The notes beneath the pieces were generated by a model that saw only the letters and a program-made list of their open reading frames with translations, had not been told where the DNA came from and made no database searches. From JALYXV01 sp963733505 (GTDB taxonomy: Bacteria > Actinomycetota > Acidimicrobiia > Acidimicrobiales > Palsa-688): a stretch of 64,000 nucleotides of DNA. Below, piece by piece: positions 17,375 through 25,836 of the stretch. The stretch is taken from assembly GCA_963733505.1 (NCBI GenBank), contig CAVTDW010000019.1, positions 62,001-126,000 of the forward strand. Reading direction: 5' to 3'. Positions within the stretch are counted from its first letter, which is position 1, and every line of letters begins with the position of its first letter. Both the position numbers and the translations under genes were made by a program.

Positions 17375-17967
17375 TCGGATCTCCCCGTCGCGGCCACAAC
17401 CGAACCCACATACTGCATGTAGGCAGAGCGCCAGTCCGTGGCGATCGCCTTTTGAGCGACGGCGAGCCCCACCTCGTGAGCGCAAACCAAGGCGTGCAGG
17501 CGGAGCTCCAAGGTGTCCTTCACGTGGGCTCCGTCGAGACCGTCCCAATTCTCTGGCCACAGGTTGGCCACCGCCGCCGGCGCCCCACCGAGGGACAAAG
17601 GCACGAGGTGGTCCAACTCCACGAGGGACAAAGGTTCCGACAGGCCATAGGAGCGCATCTCGGCCCGCTTGATTGGCTCGGTCACCGAGATCGGCGGCCG
17701 GACCTTCGCGGAGTACCCGACAACGCAGATGGTGCTGTCAATGTTGGTCTCGGTCACCGCTGGGTCGGTCGCACCCGGCGTGCACCGACGATCGGGTCGC
17801 CCACTCACTACCTGGCAGCCGGCTGCCGCCGACGCGGCAGGAGCGTCCCAGTGCCCCGCCACTGTGCCGACAACAGCGGAACTCCCTGATGACGCCAACG
17901 GTTGACCTCCTGGGGCTGGAGCACTACACCCGGCGGCCATCACTGCGGCTACAGCCAGGATCGTCAT
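17371..17967 (-). CDS. Secreted lipoprotein with HNH-like DHLVPLSLGG domain
   Basis: The chosen start at 17967 gives MTILAVAAVMAAGCSAPAP, a lipoprotein signal with the lipobox ending at Cys14; longer upstream starts add sequence that is not signal-like. After a Ser/Gly/Ala-rich linker comes a compact domain: TNIDSTICVVGY, then ELDHLVPLSLGG and NLWPENWDG, then KDTLELRLHALVC and AQKAIATDW. The DHL..LGG..NLWPE pattern resembles HNH-type folds and occurs in many small exported proteins of unknown role; nuclease activity is not shown. It is paralogous to the gene split by this element. Confidence 0.72.
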   Translation of the reverse strand: MTILAVAAVMAAGCSAPAPGGQPLASSGSSAVVGTVAGHWDAPAASAAAGCQVVSGRPDRRCTPGATDPAVTETNIDSTICVVGYSAKVRPPISVTEPIKRAEMRSYGLSEPLSLVELDHLVPLSLGGAPAAVANLWPENWDGLDGAHVKDTLELRLHALVCAHEVGLAVAQKAIATDWRSAYMQYVGSVVAATGRSE

Positions 17968-18041
17968 CTTGATGCACCGCGGTCCGCGGTCAGGACACGT
18001 CGAGGACCATACGAGCAAAGTCCCTGCCATCATGGATTCCG

Positions 18042-18626
18042 GTGACCACATGGCCAGCGGACGATCCTGCGGAGGAACGCCGACTGGCACGGATGGAACG
18101 TCGAGTCGGCTGGATCGCAATCGCGCTGAGCACCGGCTGCCTGATCGCCTTCATCTGGACCTGGGCCCTGACGACTTGGCCGGTGTTCGACTACTGGGTC
18201 GTCCCGTCGTTGCTCCCTACCTTTTCCGGCCTCATCGGCCTGACGGCAGCTGTCGGCTTGTGGCTCCTCCTTCGGCGGTTCTCCGTCATCCAAAGACCCA
18301 CAATCATCGTCGGACCGATCGTGGTGCTCGCGGGGATTGGATTGGGCGTGAGTCCCCTGACCGCGGGAGGCTCGAGTGGATGGTGCAAATCGGTGATCGG
18401 CAACGTCGGGTTCCACGGCGATTACCGCGAAGACTGTTTCGATGCCCGAGCCTCTCGGGCAGACGCGATCGTCCTGACCTTCGGCCTGTTGATCACCGCT
18501 GCCGGCTGCGCTCCGTTCGCCAACCGGGGCACCAAGCCGACGGACTGGCGAAGGAGAACCTTTCCCGGCATGAGTGATCAACCTCATGATAGACAGGTCC
18601 TTGCAGACGCGTCCGAAACGATCTGA
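18042..18626 (+). CDS. Four-helix membrane protein of unknown function
   Basis: A 194-residue ORF with four hydrophobic segments: ALSTGCLIAFIWTWAL (about residues 28-45), a pair around VVPSLLPTFSGLIGLTAAVG and IIVGPIVVLAGIGLG, and IVLTFGLLITAAGCAP near the C-terminus. Between the third and fourth lies a polar loop with two Cys (WCKSV and DCFD), likely extracellular. It starts on the strand opposite the lipoprotein, 74 bases away, and is the last gene of the inserted element. No family is recognised. Confidence 0.55.
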   Translation: MTTWPADDPAEERRLARMERRVGWIAIALSTGCLIAFIWTWALTTWPVFDYWVVPSLLPTFSGLIGLTAAVGLWLLLRRFSVIQRPTIIVGPIVVLAGIGLGVSPLTAGGSSGWCKSVIGNVGFHGDYREDCFDARASRADAIVLTFGLLITAAGCAPFANRGTKPTDWRRRTFPGMSDQPHDRQVLADASETI

Positions 18627-18665
18627 CCAGCCAAAACGTACCCCTCGGCCGGTCGTCCGGATTCA

Positions 18666-19111
18666 AGATGGTCCTCCTCGTAGTCCCGGACCGAGTGGTC
18701 GGCGTAGCCGTACGTCATGATCTGGTGCACCTTGAGGGGGTCGGTGAAGCTCACGGGCGGGCGGATCGTGGTGGTGTAGCCGCTGACGCAGATGGTCGAC
18801 TCGATGGTTGCGGGGGTCACCGCCGGGTTCAGCAGGTCGACCGGCACACCGGTGATGGTCGTGGTGACGGTCGTCGCCGACGGTGTCGTGCCGTGGTGGG
18901 CATCGTGCTGGCGCCCGTCGTCGTGCTCGTGGCGCGTGCACCGCTCGTGCTCGTGCTCGTGGCGCTCGCGGCGCTCGTGCCGTGAGCGCGCTCGTGCCCT
19001 CGTGGTGCTCGTGGTGCGAGCGGCACTACCGTTGCCGATGCTGCTGCCGCACCCGCCCAGGAGCGCAAGCGCGACGATCGCGGCCGCGGTCCGCCGTCGG
19101 GGCTGGTTCAG
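18666..19111 (-). pseudogene. 5' fragment of the split HNH-like lipoprotein gene
   Basis: This is the front half of the gene whose end lies at 12046-12251. It encodes a lipoprotein signal (AAAIVALALLGGC), a Ser/Thr-rich linker (ASATSTSTSGARATSTTTGA) and the conserved TIESTICVSGYTTTIRPPVS and YEEDHL, where the insertion begins. Two apparent one-base frame shifts occur in the linker (near 18892 and 18970-18990). The likely start overlaps the stop of DUF2277 and is a non-ATG codon (CTG at 19111), so it is uncertain. The gene was intact before insertion if the linker shifts are sequence errors. Confidence 0.75.
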
Positions 19112-19413
19112 GAAGTCCCGCCGCCGTTGTCGTTGTGGGCGTGGGCATGGGCCCGCGCCTCGGCCTTGGCTCGGGCAACGATCCGGCTGGGTGCCATGGC
19201 CGGAGGCCGGGCTCCTGGGGGCGTCACGAAGTCGTCGAGGAGGTGGCGGGTGGCCTCGGCCACCTCATCGACCGCCCGCTCGAAGGCCTCCTGATTGGCC
19301 CGAGACGGGGCCCGCTGGCCACTCACCTTGCGGATGAACTGGAGGGCGGCGGCGCGGACTTCGTCGTCCGTGGCGGCTTCTTCGCCCCGAAGGGTGACAA
19401 TGCTGCGGCACAT
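19108..19413 (-). CDS. DUF2277 domain-containing protein
   Basis: A 101-residue protein starting MCRSIVTLRGEE and continuing AAALQFIRKVSGQRAPSR and EVAEATRHLL, which is the DUF2277 pattern common in actinobacteria. Function is unknown. The C-terminus is His/Ala-rich (ARAHAHAHNDN). It immediately precedes the split lipoprotein gene on the same strand and overlaps its presumed start. Confidence 0.88.
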   Translation of the reverse strand: MCRSIVTLRGEEAATDDEVRAAALQFIRKVSGQRAPSRANQEAFERAVDEVAEATRHLLDDFVTPPGARPPAMAPSRIVARAKAEARAHAHAHNDNGGGTS

Positions 19414-19490
19414 GACGCGACGATACGTGCATCAAAAGGCGATCGGACGATCCTCGGAACCGAAATCCGCGCCCGGGCGTCAGACCCGGC

Positions 19491-20030
19491 GTGGCCGTGT
19501 CGCTGTCCCCAACCCTGGAAACAGGTGTTGCCCTGGTCGGCGACGCCTTCCAGATTGCGGTCGCCGAGCATCACCGGCGCTTGTCGGGTCTGGCCTATGT
19601 TCTGACCGGCGACCGCCAGGCGGCCGAGGAACTCGTCGCCGAGGCGTATGCCCGGGTCTGGGGCCGCTACCGCCGCCACCAGATCGACGACCTGGGCCCG
19701 TACCTGCGCCGCGCCGTGGTCAATCTGGCCCATAGCCGGCGGCGCCGCTGGAAACTCGAGCGCGACCACGCCGAGACGCAGCCGGGCGGCGCCACCGATG
19801 TCGTCGTGTCGTTCGAAGACGGTGTGGACATGCGGCGCTCGCTGCACCAGGCGCTGCTGGCACTGCCCGTCGAGCAGCGAGCAGTGATCGTGTTGCGCCA
19901 TCTCGAGGATTTGTCCGAGGACGAGACCGCCCGGGTGCTCGGCGTCCGCCCCGGAACCGTCAAGTCACGCCTGGCCCGGGGCCTCGAAGCGCTGCGAGTC
20001 CAGCTGGCCAACCATGAGGAGAGGCCGTGA
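19491..20030 (+). CDS. ECF-type RNA polymerase sigma factor (SigE-like)
   Basis: A 179-residue extracytoplasmic-function sigma factor. Region 2 is seen in LAYVLTGDRQAAEELVAEAY and VWGRYRRH; region 4 in LPVEQRAVIVLRHLEDLSED and ARVLGVRPGTVKSRLARGLE, a helix-turn-helix that reads the -35 box. It starts at GTG. Its stop overlaps the start of the next gene, which encodes a protein with one membrane helix and an extracellular domain, the usual position of an anti-sigma or sensor partner. Confidence 0.9.
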   Translation: MAVSLSPTLETGVALVGDAFQIAVAEHHRRLSGLAYVLTGDRQAAEELVAEAYARVWGRYRRHQIDDLGPYLRRAVVNLAHSRRRRWKLERDHAETQPGGATDVVVSFEDGVDMRRSLHQALLALPVEQRAVIVLRHLEDLSEDETARVLGVRPGTVKSRLARGLEALRVQLANHEERP

Positions 20031-21481
20031 ACCCTATGGAGCCCATGACGCCGCCCGACCCGTTCGAGGATCGTGTCCGTGACGAGCTCGGCCACGTGGT
20101 CGACTCCTACGTCCCCACCCCCGGGTTGCCCGAGCGCATCGAGGCCCGCACCCGCGAGCGGGCCCGTGACCGCGCCCGGGTCCTCATGGGTGCGACGGCC
20201 GCAGCCGTGGTCCTCGTCGCCGGCTTGGTCGTCGTCACGAGAGGTGGGGGCGACCAGACCACCAGGATCGCGTCGGGCCCACCCGCCGCCTCGTCGGTGC
20301 CCAGCACCTCGGTGGCCGGTCCGGCCACCACCATTCCTGCCGTCCAGGCGCCCGTCAGCGTCACGCCGGCGGCGGTGGCGCCCAAGTCGTTTCTGGCCGC
20401 GGTGGGCGGAGGAAACGAACAAGCCGTCGTCATCGACACCGCCACCGGGCATGTCGCGCGCACCCTGAGCGCGGCGCCGCGAGGCCAGGAGGTGTGGGCG
20501 GTCAGCGTCGACGGCCGGACCCTGTACGCCCCGACCCAGCAGGCAAGCGTGTGTTCCCGAACCTATCTGGCGATCGACATCGACGACGGGGGTGAGCTCC
20601 GGCGTCGCGTTCCCCGGGCTCAACGGCCTGCAGTTGGTCGCACCGAGCCCCGACGGCCAAACCCTCGCCTACACCACCGGATGCCAAGCATCGGCTGCCG
20701 ACCCCAGCGCGACGCATCTACGCCGGCCCGACGGCTCCACGACGACCCTGGACACCGGCGGCGCCGCCATCCAGCTGTCGTGGAGCGCCGACGCGACGAA
20801 GCTGGCGGTCGAGGTCAACCCCGCAACGGGCTCCCCCGGCCTCGGCGGCCTGCAGATCTGGTCCGTCGGACCTACGTCGGTCAGTGGGCCGCGGATGGTG
20901 GCGCCGATCCACCCGGGCTGCCAGTTGGCGCTCCCGCGCTTTGCGGGTGACGGGCTCTTCGTGACCGAAACCTGCCCGCCACCGGGGACGGCCTCGGCGT
21001 CGCCGTCGGTCGTGCGGCTGCTGCTCCTCGACCCGGCGACGGGGGCGCTCAGGCGATCGTGGTCGTTGTTGTCCGCTCCCTACGCCACGGCGGCGGATTT
21101 GGCGGTCGACCCGACCGGCGGCTGGGCCCTGTACTCCCTCGACGCCGACAAGATCAACGGACAGGTCTCGCTCCTGTCACTTGCACCGACGACGGCCAAG
21201 CCGCGGGTCATCCTGAATGACGCCTTCGAGGTGGCATGGCTTCCATCTCCGGCATCGCATCGGCATCGGCGTCCAGCGCGGGGACGACGCCTGGTGCGGC
21301 TCCGACCACGGTTCCGACCACCGTGCCCGTCACGGTTGCGGGAACCGTGCCCGCGACCATCCCACCTCCGACGGCCCCAACCAGCCTCTGGGTACCGTCG
21401 TGCGGGTTGGGCGCGCCGACCACGCCGTACTTTCCCAACGGGTGCGTCCGCCCGGACGGGTCCATCCAGCCGCCCTACTGA
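20027..21481 (+). CDS. Membrane-anchored propeller-like protein, putative anti-sigma partner (frame breaks)
   Basis: An N-terminal cytoplasmic segment (about 50 residues, ERIEARTRERARDRARV) is followed by one membrane helix (GATAAAVVLVAGLVVV), a Thr/Pro/Val linker, and a domain with WD/TolB-like strands (VWAVSVDGRTLYAP, LVAPSPDGQTLAYT, QLSWSADATKLAVE). The frame breaks near 20587-20591, where a run of five G appears to carry one base too many, and again near 21240; the tail then ends PYFPNGCVRPDGSIQPPY. Read across both breaks it is one protein of about 480 residues. Coupling to the ECF sigma gene suggests a regulator of that sigma. Confidence 0.7.
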
Positions 21482-22116
21482 GCCGTGCGTTCGGGGCGGG
21501 CGAAGCGGTTCCGAGCGTCCTCGGCCAGGCTCCGGCACCAGCAGCCCGCCAGATGGTCGTTGACCAAACCCATCGCCTGCATGAAGGCGTAGACCGTCGT
21601 CGGCCCGACAAAGGTCCAGCCCCGGCGTTTCAGGTCCCGGCTCAGCGCATGCGACTCAGCCGTGGTCGCCGGCAACGGCACCGTGACGGGGCCGTTGCCG
21701 GGAGCGACGGTCCTGCCGGGCTCCCACTGCCACAGATACGCGGCCAGCGACCCGAACTCGGCCTGGAGCCCGAGCGCCTGGCGGGCGTTGTTGATCGTCG
21801 AGGTGATCTTGCCCCGGTGCCGGACAATGCCGGCGTCGGCCAGCATCCGTTCGATATCGGCGTCCCCGAACCGGGCGACCGTCTCGATATCGAACTGGGA
21901 AAATGCCTCCCGAAATGCGGGTCGCTTCCGCAGGATGGTGAGCCAGCTCAACCCGGCCTGAAAGCCCTCCAGACAGAGCTTCTCGAACAGGGTCTCGTCG
22001 GTACCGACGGGGAATCCCCATTCGGCGTCGTGGTAGGCGAGATAGTCCGGCGTACTCGAACCCCACCCGCACCGAATGCGACCATCGGGCCCCTCGGTGA
22101 GGCCGGCGCCGCTCAT
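21475..22116 (-). CDS. tag: DNA-3-methyladenine glycosylase I
   Basis: Removes 3-methyladenine from alkylated DNA. The 213-residue protein shows RCGWGSSTPDYLAYHDAEWG, LCLEGFQAGLSWLTILRKR and a C-terminal HLAGCWCR, which supplies His/Cys ligands of the Tag zinc site; the RRGWTFVGPTTVYAFMQA segment is also typical. The ATG at 22116 overlaps the ecfT stop (ATGA). The frame is open further upstream only because it shadows ecfT. Its 3' end overlaps the converging sigma-partner gene by 7 bases. Confidence 0.95.
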   Translation of the reverse strand: MSGAGLTEGPDGRIRCGWGSSTPDYLAYHDAEWGFPVGTDETLFEKLCLEGFQAGLSWLTILRKRPAFREAFSQFDIETVARFGDADIERMLADAGIVRHRGKITSTINNARQALGLQAEFGSLAAYLWQWEPGRTVAPGNGPVTVPLPATTAESHALSRDLKRRGWTFVGPTTVYAFMQAMGLVNDHLAGCWCRSLAEDARNRFARPERTAQ

Positions 22117-22847
22117 GACACGATTCCGACGGCGACGACCCCGGCAACCAATACCAGCGCCCCCAAGTCGCGCCACGTCGGACCCGAGGTTGTATCCGAG
22201 ACGGTGCCGAAACCACCTCGCGCCTCCATGGCCTCGCCCAGCTCGGTGGCCCGGCGCAGCGACACGGCCAGCGTCGTGAACAACAGGTCCTGCGCCTCGC
22301 GCACCACCCAGGTGAGGTGAAACTCCCGGTCCATGCGGGTTGTCGGCCGGAGGCGGCGGGCCGCGGCCAGGGTGCGCACCTCCTCGATCAGCAGCGGAAG
22401 GCAGCGGATTGAAAGGGCGATGGTCGCCGCCCATTCGTCGATCGGCAGCCGCAGCCAACGAAAGGGCGTACCGAGGCGCGCCAGGGCGGGCGCCACCTCG
22501 GCCAGCGGCGTGGTCCAGCTCATGAGGGCAGCCGCGATGAACACCGTCAAGGCGAGCGCCACGATCCGGGCCCAATCCTCGAGACCGCCCCAACTGATCG
22601 CGATCCCGCCGAGGTGGCCGATCGGCCGGGCGGAGGAACGAAGGCTGAGGAAGGCGCCCAGCGCGATCCCGACCCAGAACCAGCGCGGCAGCCGGGGAAG
22701 GGCGCCGCGGGGGATGCGAGCCACGATCCAGGCGAGGGTTATCAGGCCCACTCCGGCTGCGATAACCGGCCAGAGGGGCTTCAATCCGAGGACCAGCGCC
22801 AGCGTGGCGAGGGCGACGAGCTTGGTTCCCGCCCAGAGGCGGTGCAT
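22113..22847 (-). CDS. ECF transporter transmembrane subunit EcfT (CbiQ family)
   Basis: A 244-residue membrane protein with several helices and the EcfT coupling motif EARGG near the C-terminus (ELGEAMEARGGFG), preceded by the amphipathic segment AVSLRRATELG. It couples the two ATPases to the substrate-binding membrane part. The annotated ATG is probably not the true start: upstream in the same frame lies VELNLLRPIPGNTAMHRL, conserved in this family, but that frame has no normal start. An ATG at 22998 overlaps the stop of the ATPase gene in another frame, so a one- or two-base error near 22970-22990 is likely. Confidence 0.85.
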   Translation of the reverse strand: MHRLWAGTKLVALATLALVLGLKPLWPVIAAGVGLITLAWIVARIPRGALPRLPRWFWVGIALGAFLSLRSSARPIGHLGGIAISWGGLEDWARIVALALTVFIAAALMSWTTPLAEVAPALARLGTPFRWLRLPIDEWAATIALSIRCLPLLIEEVRTLAAARRLRPTTRMDREFHLTWVVREAQDLLFTTLAVSLRRATELGEAMEARGGFGTVSDTTSGPTWRDLGALVLVAGVVAVGIVS

Positions 22848-22994
22848 CGCGGTGTTGCCGGGAATGGGTCGGAGCAGGTTGAGCTCGACCTGGCGCCGCC
22901 GGCCGCGGTGCGGTGTCGGTGTCGGTGTCGGCTGCGGCGGCGGCTGTGGTGGCGGTGGCGCCTCTGGCAGTCGCCGACTTCTCCCGGCGGCCCG

Positions 22995-25103
22995 TCATGG
23001 CGATCCTTCGGAGCCGCGGCCGGCCAGTTCCGGCATTGGTCCGTCGGCTACGACCCGGCCATGGTCGAGCGTGACCAGTCGGTCGACCAGCTGATCGGCG
23101 CCATCGGTGTCATGCGACACCAGGATGATCGTCAGTCCGACGTCGATCCGCAGCCGGCGCAGAACGCTGATCAACCCGCGCCGGGCACTGTCGTCGAGGC
23201 CGGCAAATGGCTCGTCGAGGATGATGACACTCGGCTGGCGGGCCAGCATCCCGGCCATGGCAACCCGCCGTTGTTGACCGCCGCTCAGTTGGTCGATCGA
23301 ACGGGTGCCGAGTTCGCGCGCATCGAGCCCGACCAACTCGAGCGCGGCGTCGGCCGATGCGGCGTCGACTCCCCCGGCCGATCGCACATCGCTTCGGACG
23401 GTGCTGCGCAGGAGCTGTAGCCGGGCGTGCTGGAAGGACAGCGCCACCTGGCCGAGCCGGCGGTCGAGTGGCTGACCACCGAGCAGGGCCTGGCCTTCGC
23501 TCGGGATCAGCAGTCCCGCCAGGATCCACGCCAGTGTCGACTTTCCCGACCCATTGTGGCCGACGACCATGACCGCCTCGCCGGCGCCGACGGTGAGATC
23601 GATATCGGTGAGCGCCCGGTGGGCCCACGGTGACCCGGCGCTGTAGATGTGCCCCACGCCGGACAACTCGATCGCCTGCCCAGCACCGGGTGCTGCGATC
23701 TGGGCCGCAGCCCCAGTGCGCGACGGCCCCGCTCCCGGCCCGTCGTGCGGGGCCAAAGGTCCCGGCGCCGGAGGCGACGCGAGCAACTCGCCGCGCTCGA
23801 GGAAGAGGATCCGGTCGGCGCGCTTGGCCTCCTCCAACCGATGGGTGACGTGTACGACCGCCAATCCCTCCTCCGCCGACAGGGCTGCCAGCAGATCGGT
23901 GAGCAACCGGCGGCCCTCGGCATCCACCATGGCGGTCGACTCGTCGGAAATCAGCAGCCTCGGCCGACGCGCCAATGCCGAGGCCACCGCGAGGCGCTGG
24001 AGCTCACCCCCCGACAGTGTCGATGTCTCCCGCTCGGCAAATCCCGTCAGTCCTACCCGAGCCAGCAACGCGTCGACGTCCACGTCGACCAGCTGGCTCC
24101 GAGCCATTCCCCAGACCAGGTCGTCGCGCACCCGGACACCGAGTACCTGGCTCTCCGGTCGTTGGAAGATCAACGCGGTACCGCCGGGACGGCCGGGCGC
24201 GGTCGCACCCGGCCGATGCACCGCTCCAGAGGTGGGAGTTCTGCCGGCGAGGATCCGCGCCAGGGTTGACTTGCCCGACCCATTGGGCCCCACGACGGCG
24301 ATGAACTGGCCCGCCTCCACCGTGAGCGAGACCCCGCGCAGTGCCGGGGCCGCCATTGCCGGGTAGGTATGCCCGACATCGACGAGGCGGACCGGCACCG
24401 GTCCTGGGGCCGCGGTGGTCATGTCGTCGTCGGTGAGCGGATCGCGAGTCGACGGCGGCGCCAGTCGGGTCCGTTCGAGGCGGGCCAGGGGTGGCCATGC
24501 CAGGATGCGTCCGGCGATCGTGCTCGCGACGATCCCGACCAACAGCGCAACGGGAACGCCGATCGCCCAATGGGCGACGAGCCACCGGATCATCGGGTCG
24601 ACCGGACGACTCAAGGCGGACAGGCCCAGCGACCGCAGGTTGGCCTTGATTCCATCCCACGTGTTCGTGATCTGCACGAGTGCCAGGCTCCGCAGTTGGC
24701 TGAACAAGGTGAGGACGAGGACGGCGGCCAGGGCGATCGGCGGCCACAGCACGCCGATCGCAACCGACATCATGCGGATCGGACTCCAACGGCGGCGCCA
24801 CGCCACGCCGAGGAGGGTTCCGACCACTGCGCAGCCGACGACGTTGGAAGCGAGGCCAGTGCCGGCGATGAGCATGGCGACCGTGGTGCCGGCAACTGCG
24901 CCCGCAAACACGGCGCGCGGGCGGTTTCGGGCCGCGATCGCGGCCATCGGTGCGGCCGCCGCGACGATGAAAATGCTGGTGATCGGCAGGAGCCAGCCGA
25001 TAGCGATCAGTGCCACCGACACGTCGGCCAAAACCGCCGCCTCGGCCAGCTCTGCTGGACGGAGGGGACCACGCCCCCGCCAGGAGGCCAACCGGATGGT
25101 CAC
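22995..25103 (-). CDS. Fused ECF transporter: membrane S-like domain plus two ABC ATPases
   Basis: A 702-residue protein joining three modules. Residues 1 to about 220 are hydrophobic with 6-7 helices, like a substrate-specific or DUF2232-type component. Two ABC ATPase domains follow. The first has Walker A VVGPNGSGKST, signature LSGGELQRLA and Walker B LLISDEST, where Ser-Asp-Glu replaces the usual Asp-Glu context. The second has VVGHNGSGKST, LSGGQQRRVA and IILDEPFAGLD. With EcfT next door this makes a complete energy-coupling-factor importer for a vitamin or metal. No riboswitch was recognised upstream, so the substrate is unknown. Confidence 0.88.
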   Translation of the reverse strand: MTIRLASWRGRGPLRPAELAEAAVLADVSVALIAIGWLLPITSIFIVAAAAPMAAIAARNRPRAVFAGAVAGTTVAMLIAGTGLASNVVGCAVVGTLLGVAWRRRWSPIRMMSVAIGVLWPPIALAAVLVLTLFSQLRSLALVQITNTWDGIKANLRSLGLSALSRPVDPMIRWLVAHWAIGVPVALLVGIVASTIAGRILAWPPLARLERTRLAPPSTRDPLTDDDMTTAAPGPVPVRLVDVGHTYPAMAAPALRGVSLTVEAGQFIAVVGPNGSGKSTLARILAGRTPTSGAVHRPGATAPGRPGGTALIFQRPESQVLGVRVRDDLVWGMARSQLVDVDVDALLARVGLTGFAERETSTLSGGELQRLAVASALARRPRLLISDESTAMVDAEGRRLLTDLLAALSAEEGLAVVHVTHRLEEAKRADRILFLERGELLASPPAPGPLAPHDGPGAGPSRTGAAAQIAAPGAGQAIELSGVGHIYSAGSPWAHRALTDIDLTVGAGEAVMVVGHNGSGKSTLAWILAGLLIPSEGQALLGGQPLDRRLGQVALSFQHARLQLLRSTVRSDVRSAGGVDAASADAALELVGLDARELGTRSIDQLSGGQQRRVAMAGMLARQPSVIILDEPFAGLDDSARRGLISVLRRLRIDVGLTIILVSHDTDGADQLVDRLVTLDHGRVVADGPMPELAGRGSEGSP

Positions 25104-25325
25104 CGACCCAGCCTGTCATTCCCGGAGCCCCCACCGGGACCAGTTGGCCCGATGGAAGCGTCCCCCCGCCGACACCGCCCAACCGAGGAGCAAACCTGCA
25201 GCCCTGACAACACCTACCGTCCACAGTTGCCCCCGCCCCTGACCGCGAACGCCGGCCTCACGCCCCGCCCGGGCGCCGCCCCTACCCCGCGGGCCGAGCG
25301 TTGCCCGGGCCGCTAGCTTGCCGGC

Positions 25326-25836
25326 ATGAGCGATGCCGATCCTGACGCTGCGGTCCGTCAGCACTTGGAGCGGCTGGGCGTGCGACTACGAATTGGTGGC
25401 CTGCGACCCCGCCCTTGCGGACACCGCAGCCTTCTGCCAGGCGTACGGCTACTCGCCGAGCGACTCGGCCAACACCATCGTCGTGATTGGCAAGTCGGAG
25501 CCTCCGACCTTTGCCGCGTGCGTCGTCCTGGCCGACACCCGCCTCGACGTCAACCGGACCGTCAAACAACGCCTCGCCGTCCGCCGGGCCTCGTTCGCCT
25601 CGGCCGAGGAGACGGCGGCGCTCACCGGCATGCTGATCGGCGGCGTCACCGTCTTCGGCCTCCCCCCGGACCTCCCCGTCTGGGTCGACGAGCGGGTCAT
25701 GTCACGCGATCGCATCGTCCTCGGCGGCGGCAGCCGCAGCTGGAAGGTCGTCGCCCGACCGGAGATTCTCACGCGAATCCCGAATGTCGAGATCGTCACC
25801 GGTCTGGCGCGGGCGCTCGATATGACAACTACCTAG
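25326..25836 (+). CDS. YbaK/EbsC-family aminoacyl-tRNA deacylase-like protein (frame break)
   Basis: Members of this family hydrolyse mischarged aminoacyl-tRNA. The main frame reads DYELVACDPALADTAAFCQA, GYSPSDSANTIVVIGK, then SAEETAALTGMLIGGVTVFG and VWVDERVMSRDRIVLGGG, which is the YbaK fold. The natural start MSDADPDAAVRQHLERLG at 25326 is in another frame; joining the two needs one base removed near 25383 (GGCGTGCGAC). Without that, a start at 25333 gives a spurious N-terminus. Total length would be about 169 residues. It overlaps the converging dCTP deaminase-like gene by 8 bases. Confidence 0.82.

Larger units (their letters stand above)
12252..18665. mobile_element. Tn554-like integrative element (about 6.4 kb)
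   Basis: The boundaries come from the interrupted host gene: host sequence ends at about 12251 and resumes at about 18666, each to within roughly 10 bases. The left part has the recombinase trio of Tn554-type elements: two large tyrosine recombinases and a small DUF6262/TnpC-like protein, adjacent or overlapping. The right part carries cargo: two small unknown ORFs, a three-ORF overlapping unit with an HNH-like lipoprotein, and a membrane protein. The ends show only weak inverted similarity (TGTAATCGG at 12254 against TTGAATCCGG on the minus strand near 18660), and no target duplication is evident, as expected for this family. Confidence 0.8.

Noticed and set aside
12252..18665. The recombinase region as a prophage or integron
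   Set aside because: No phage structural, replication or lysis genes and no cassette array; the trio of two large tyrosine recombinases plus DUF6262 and the clean split of one host gene fit a Tn554-type element better.
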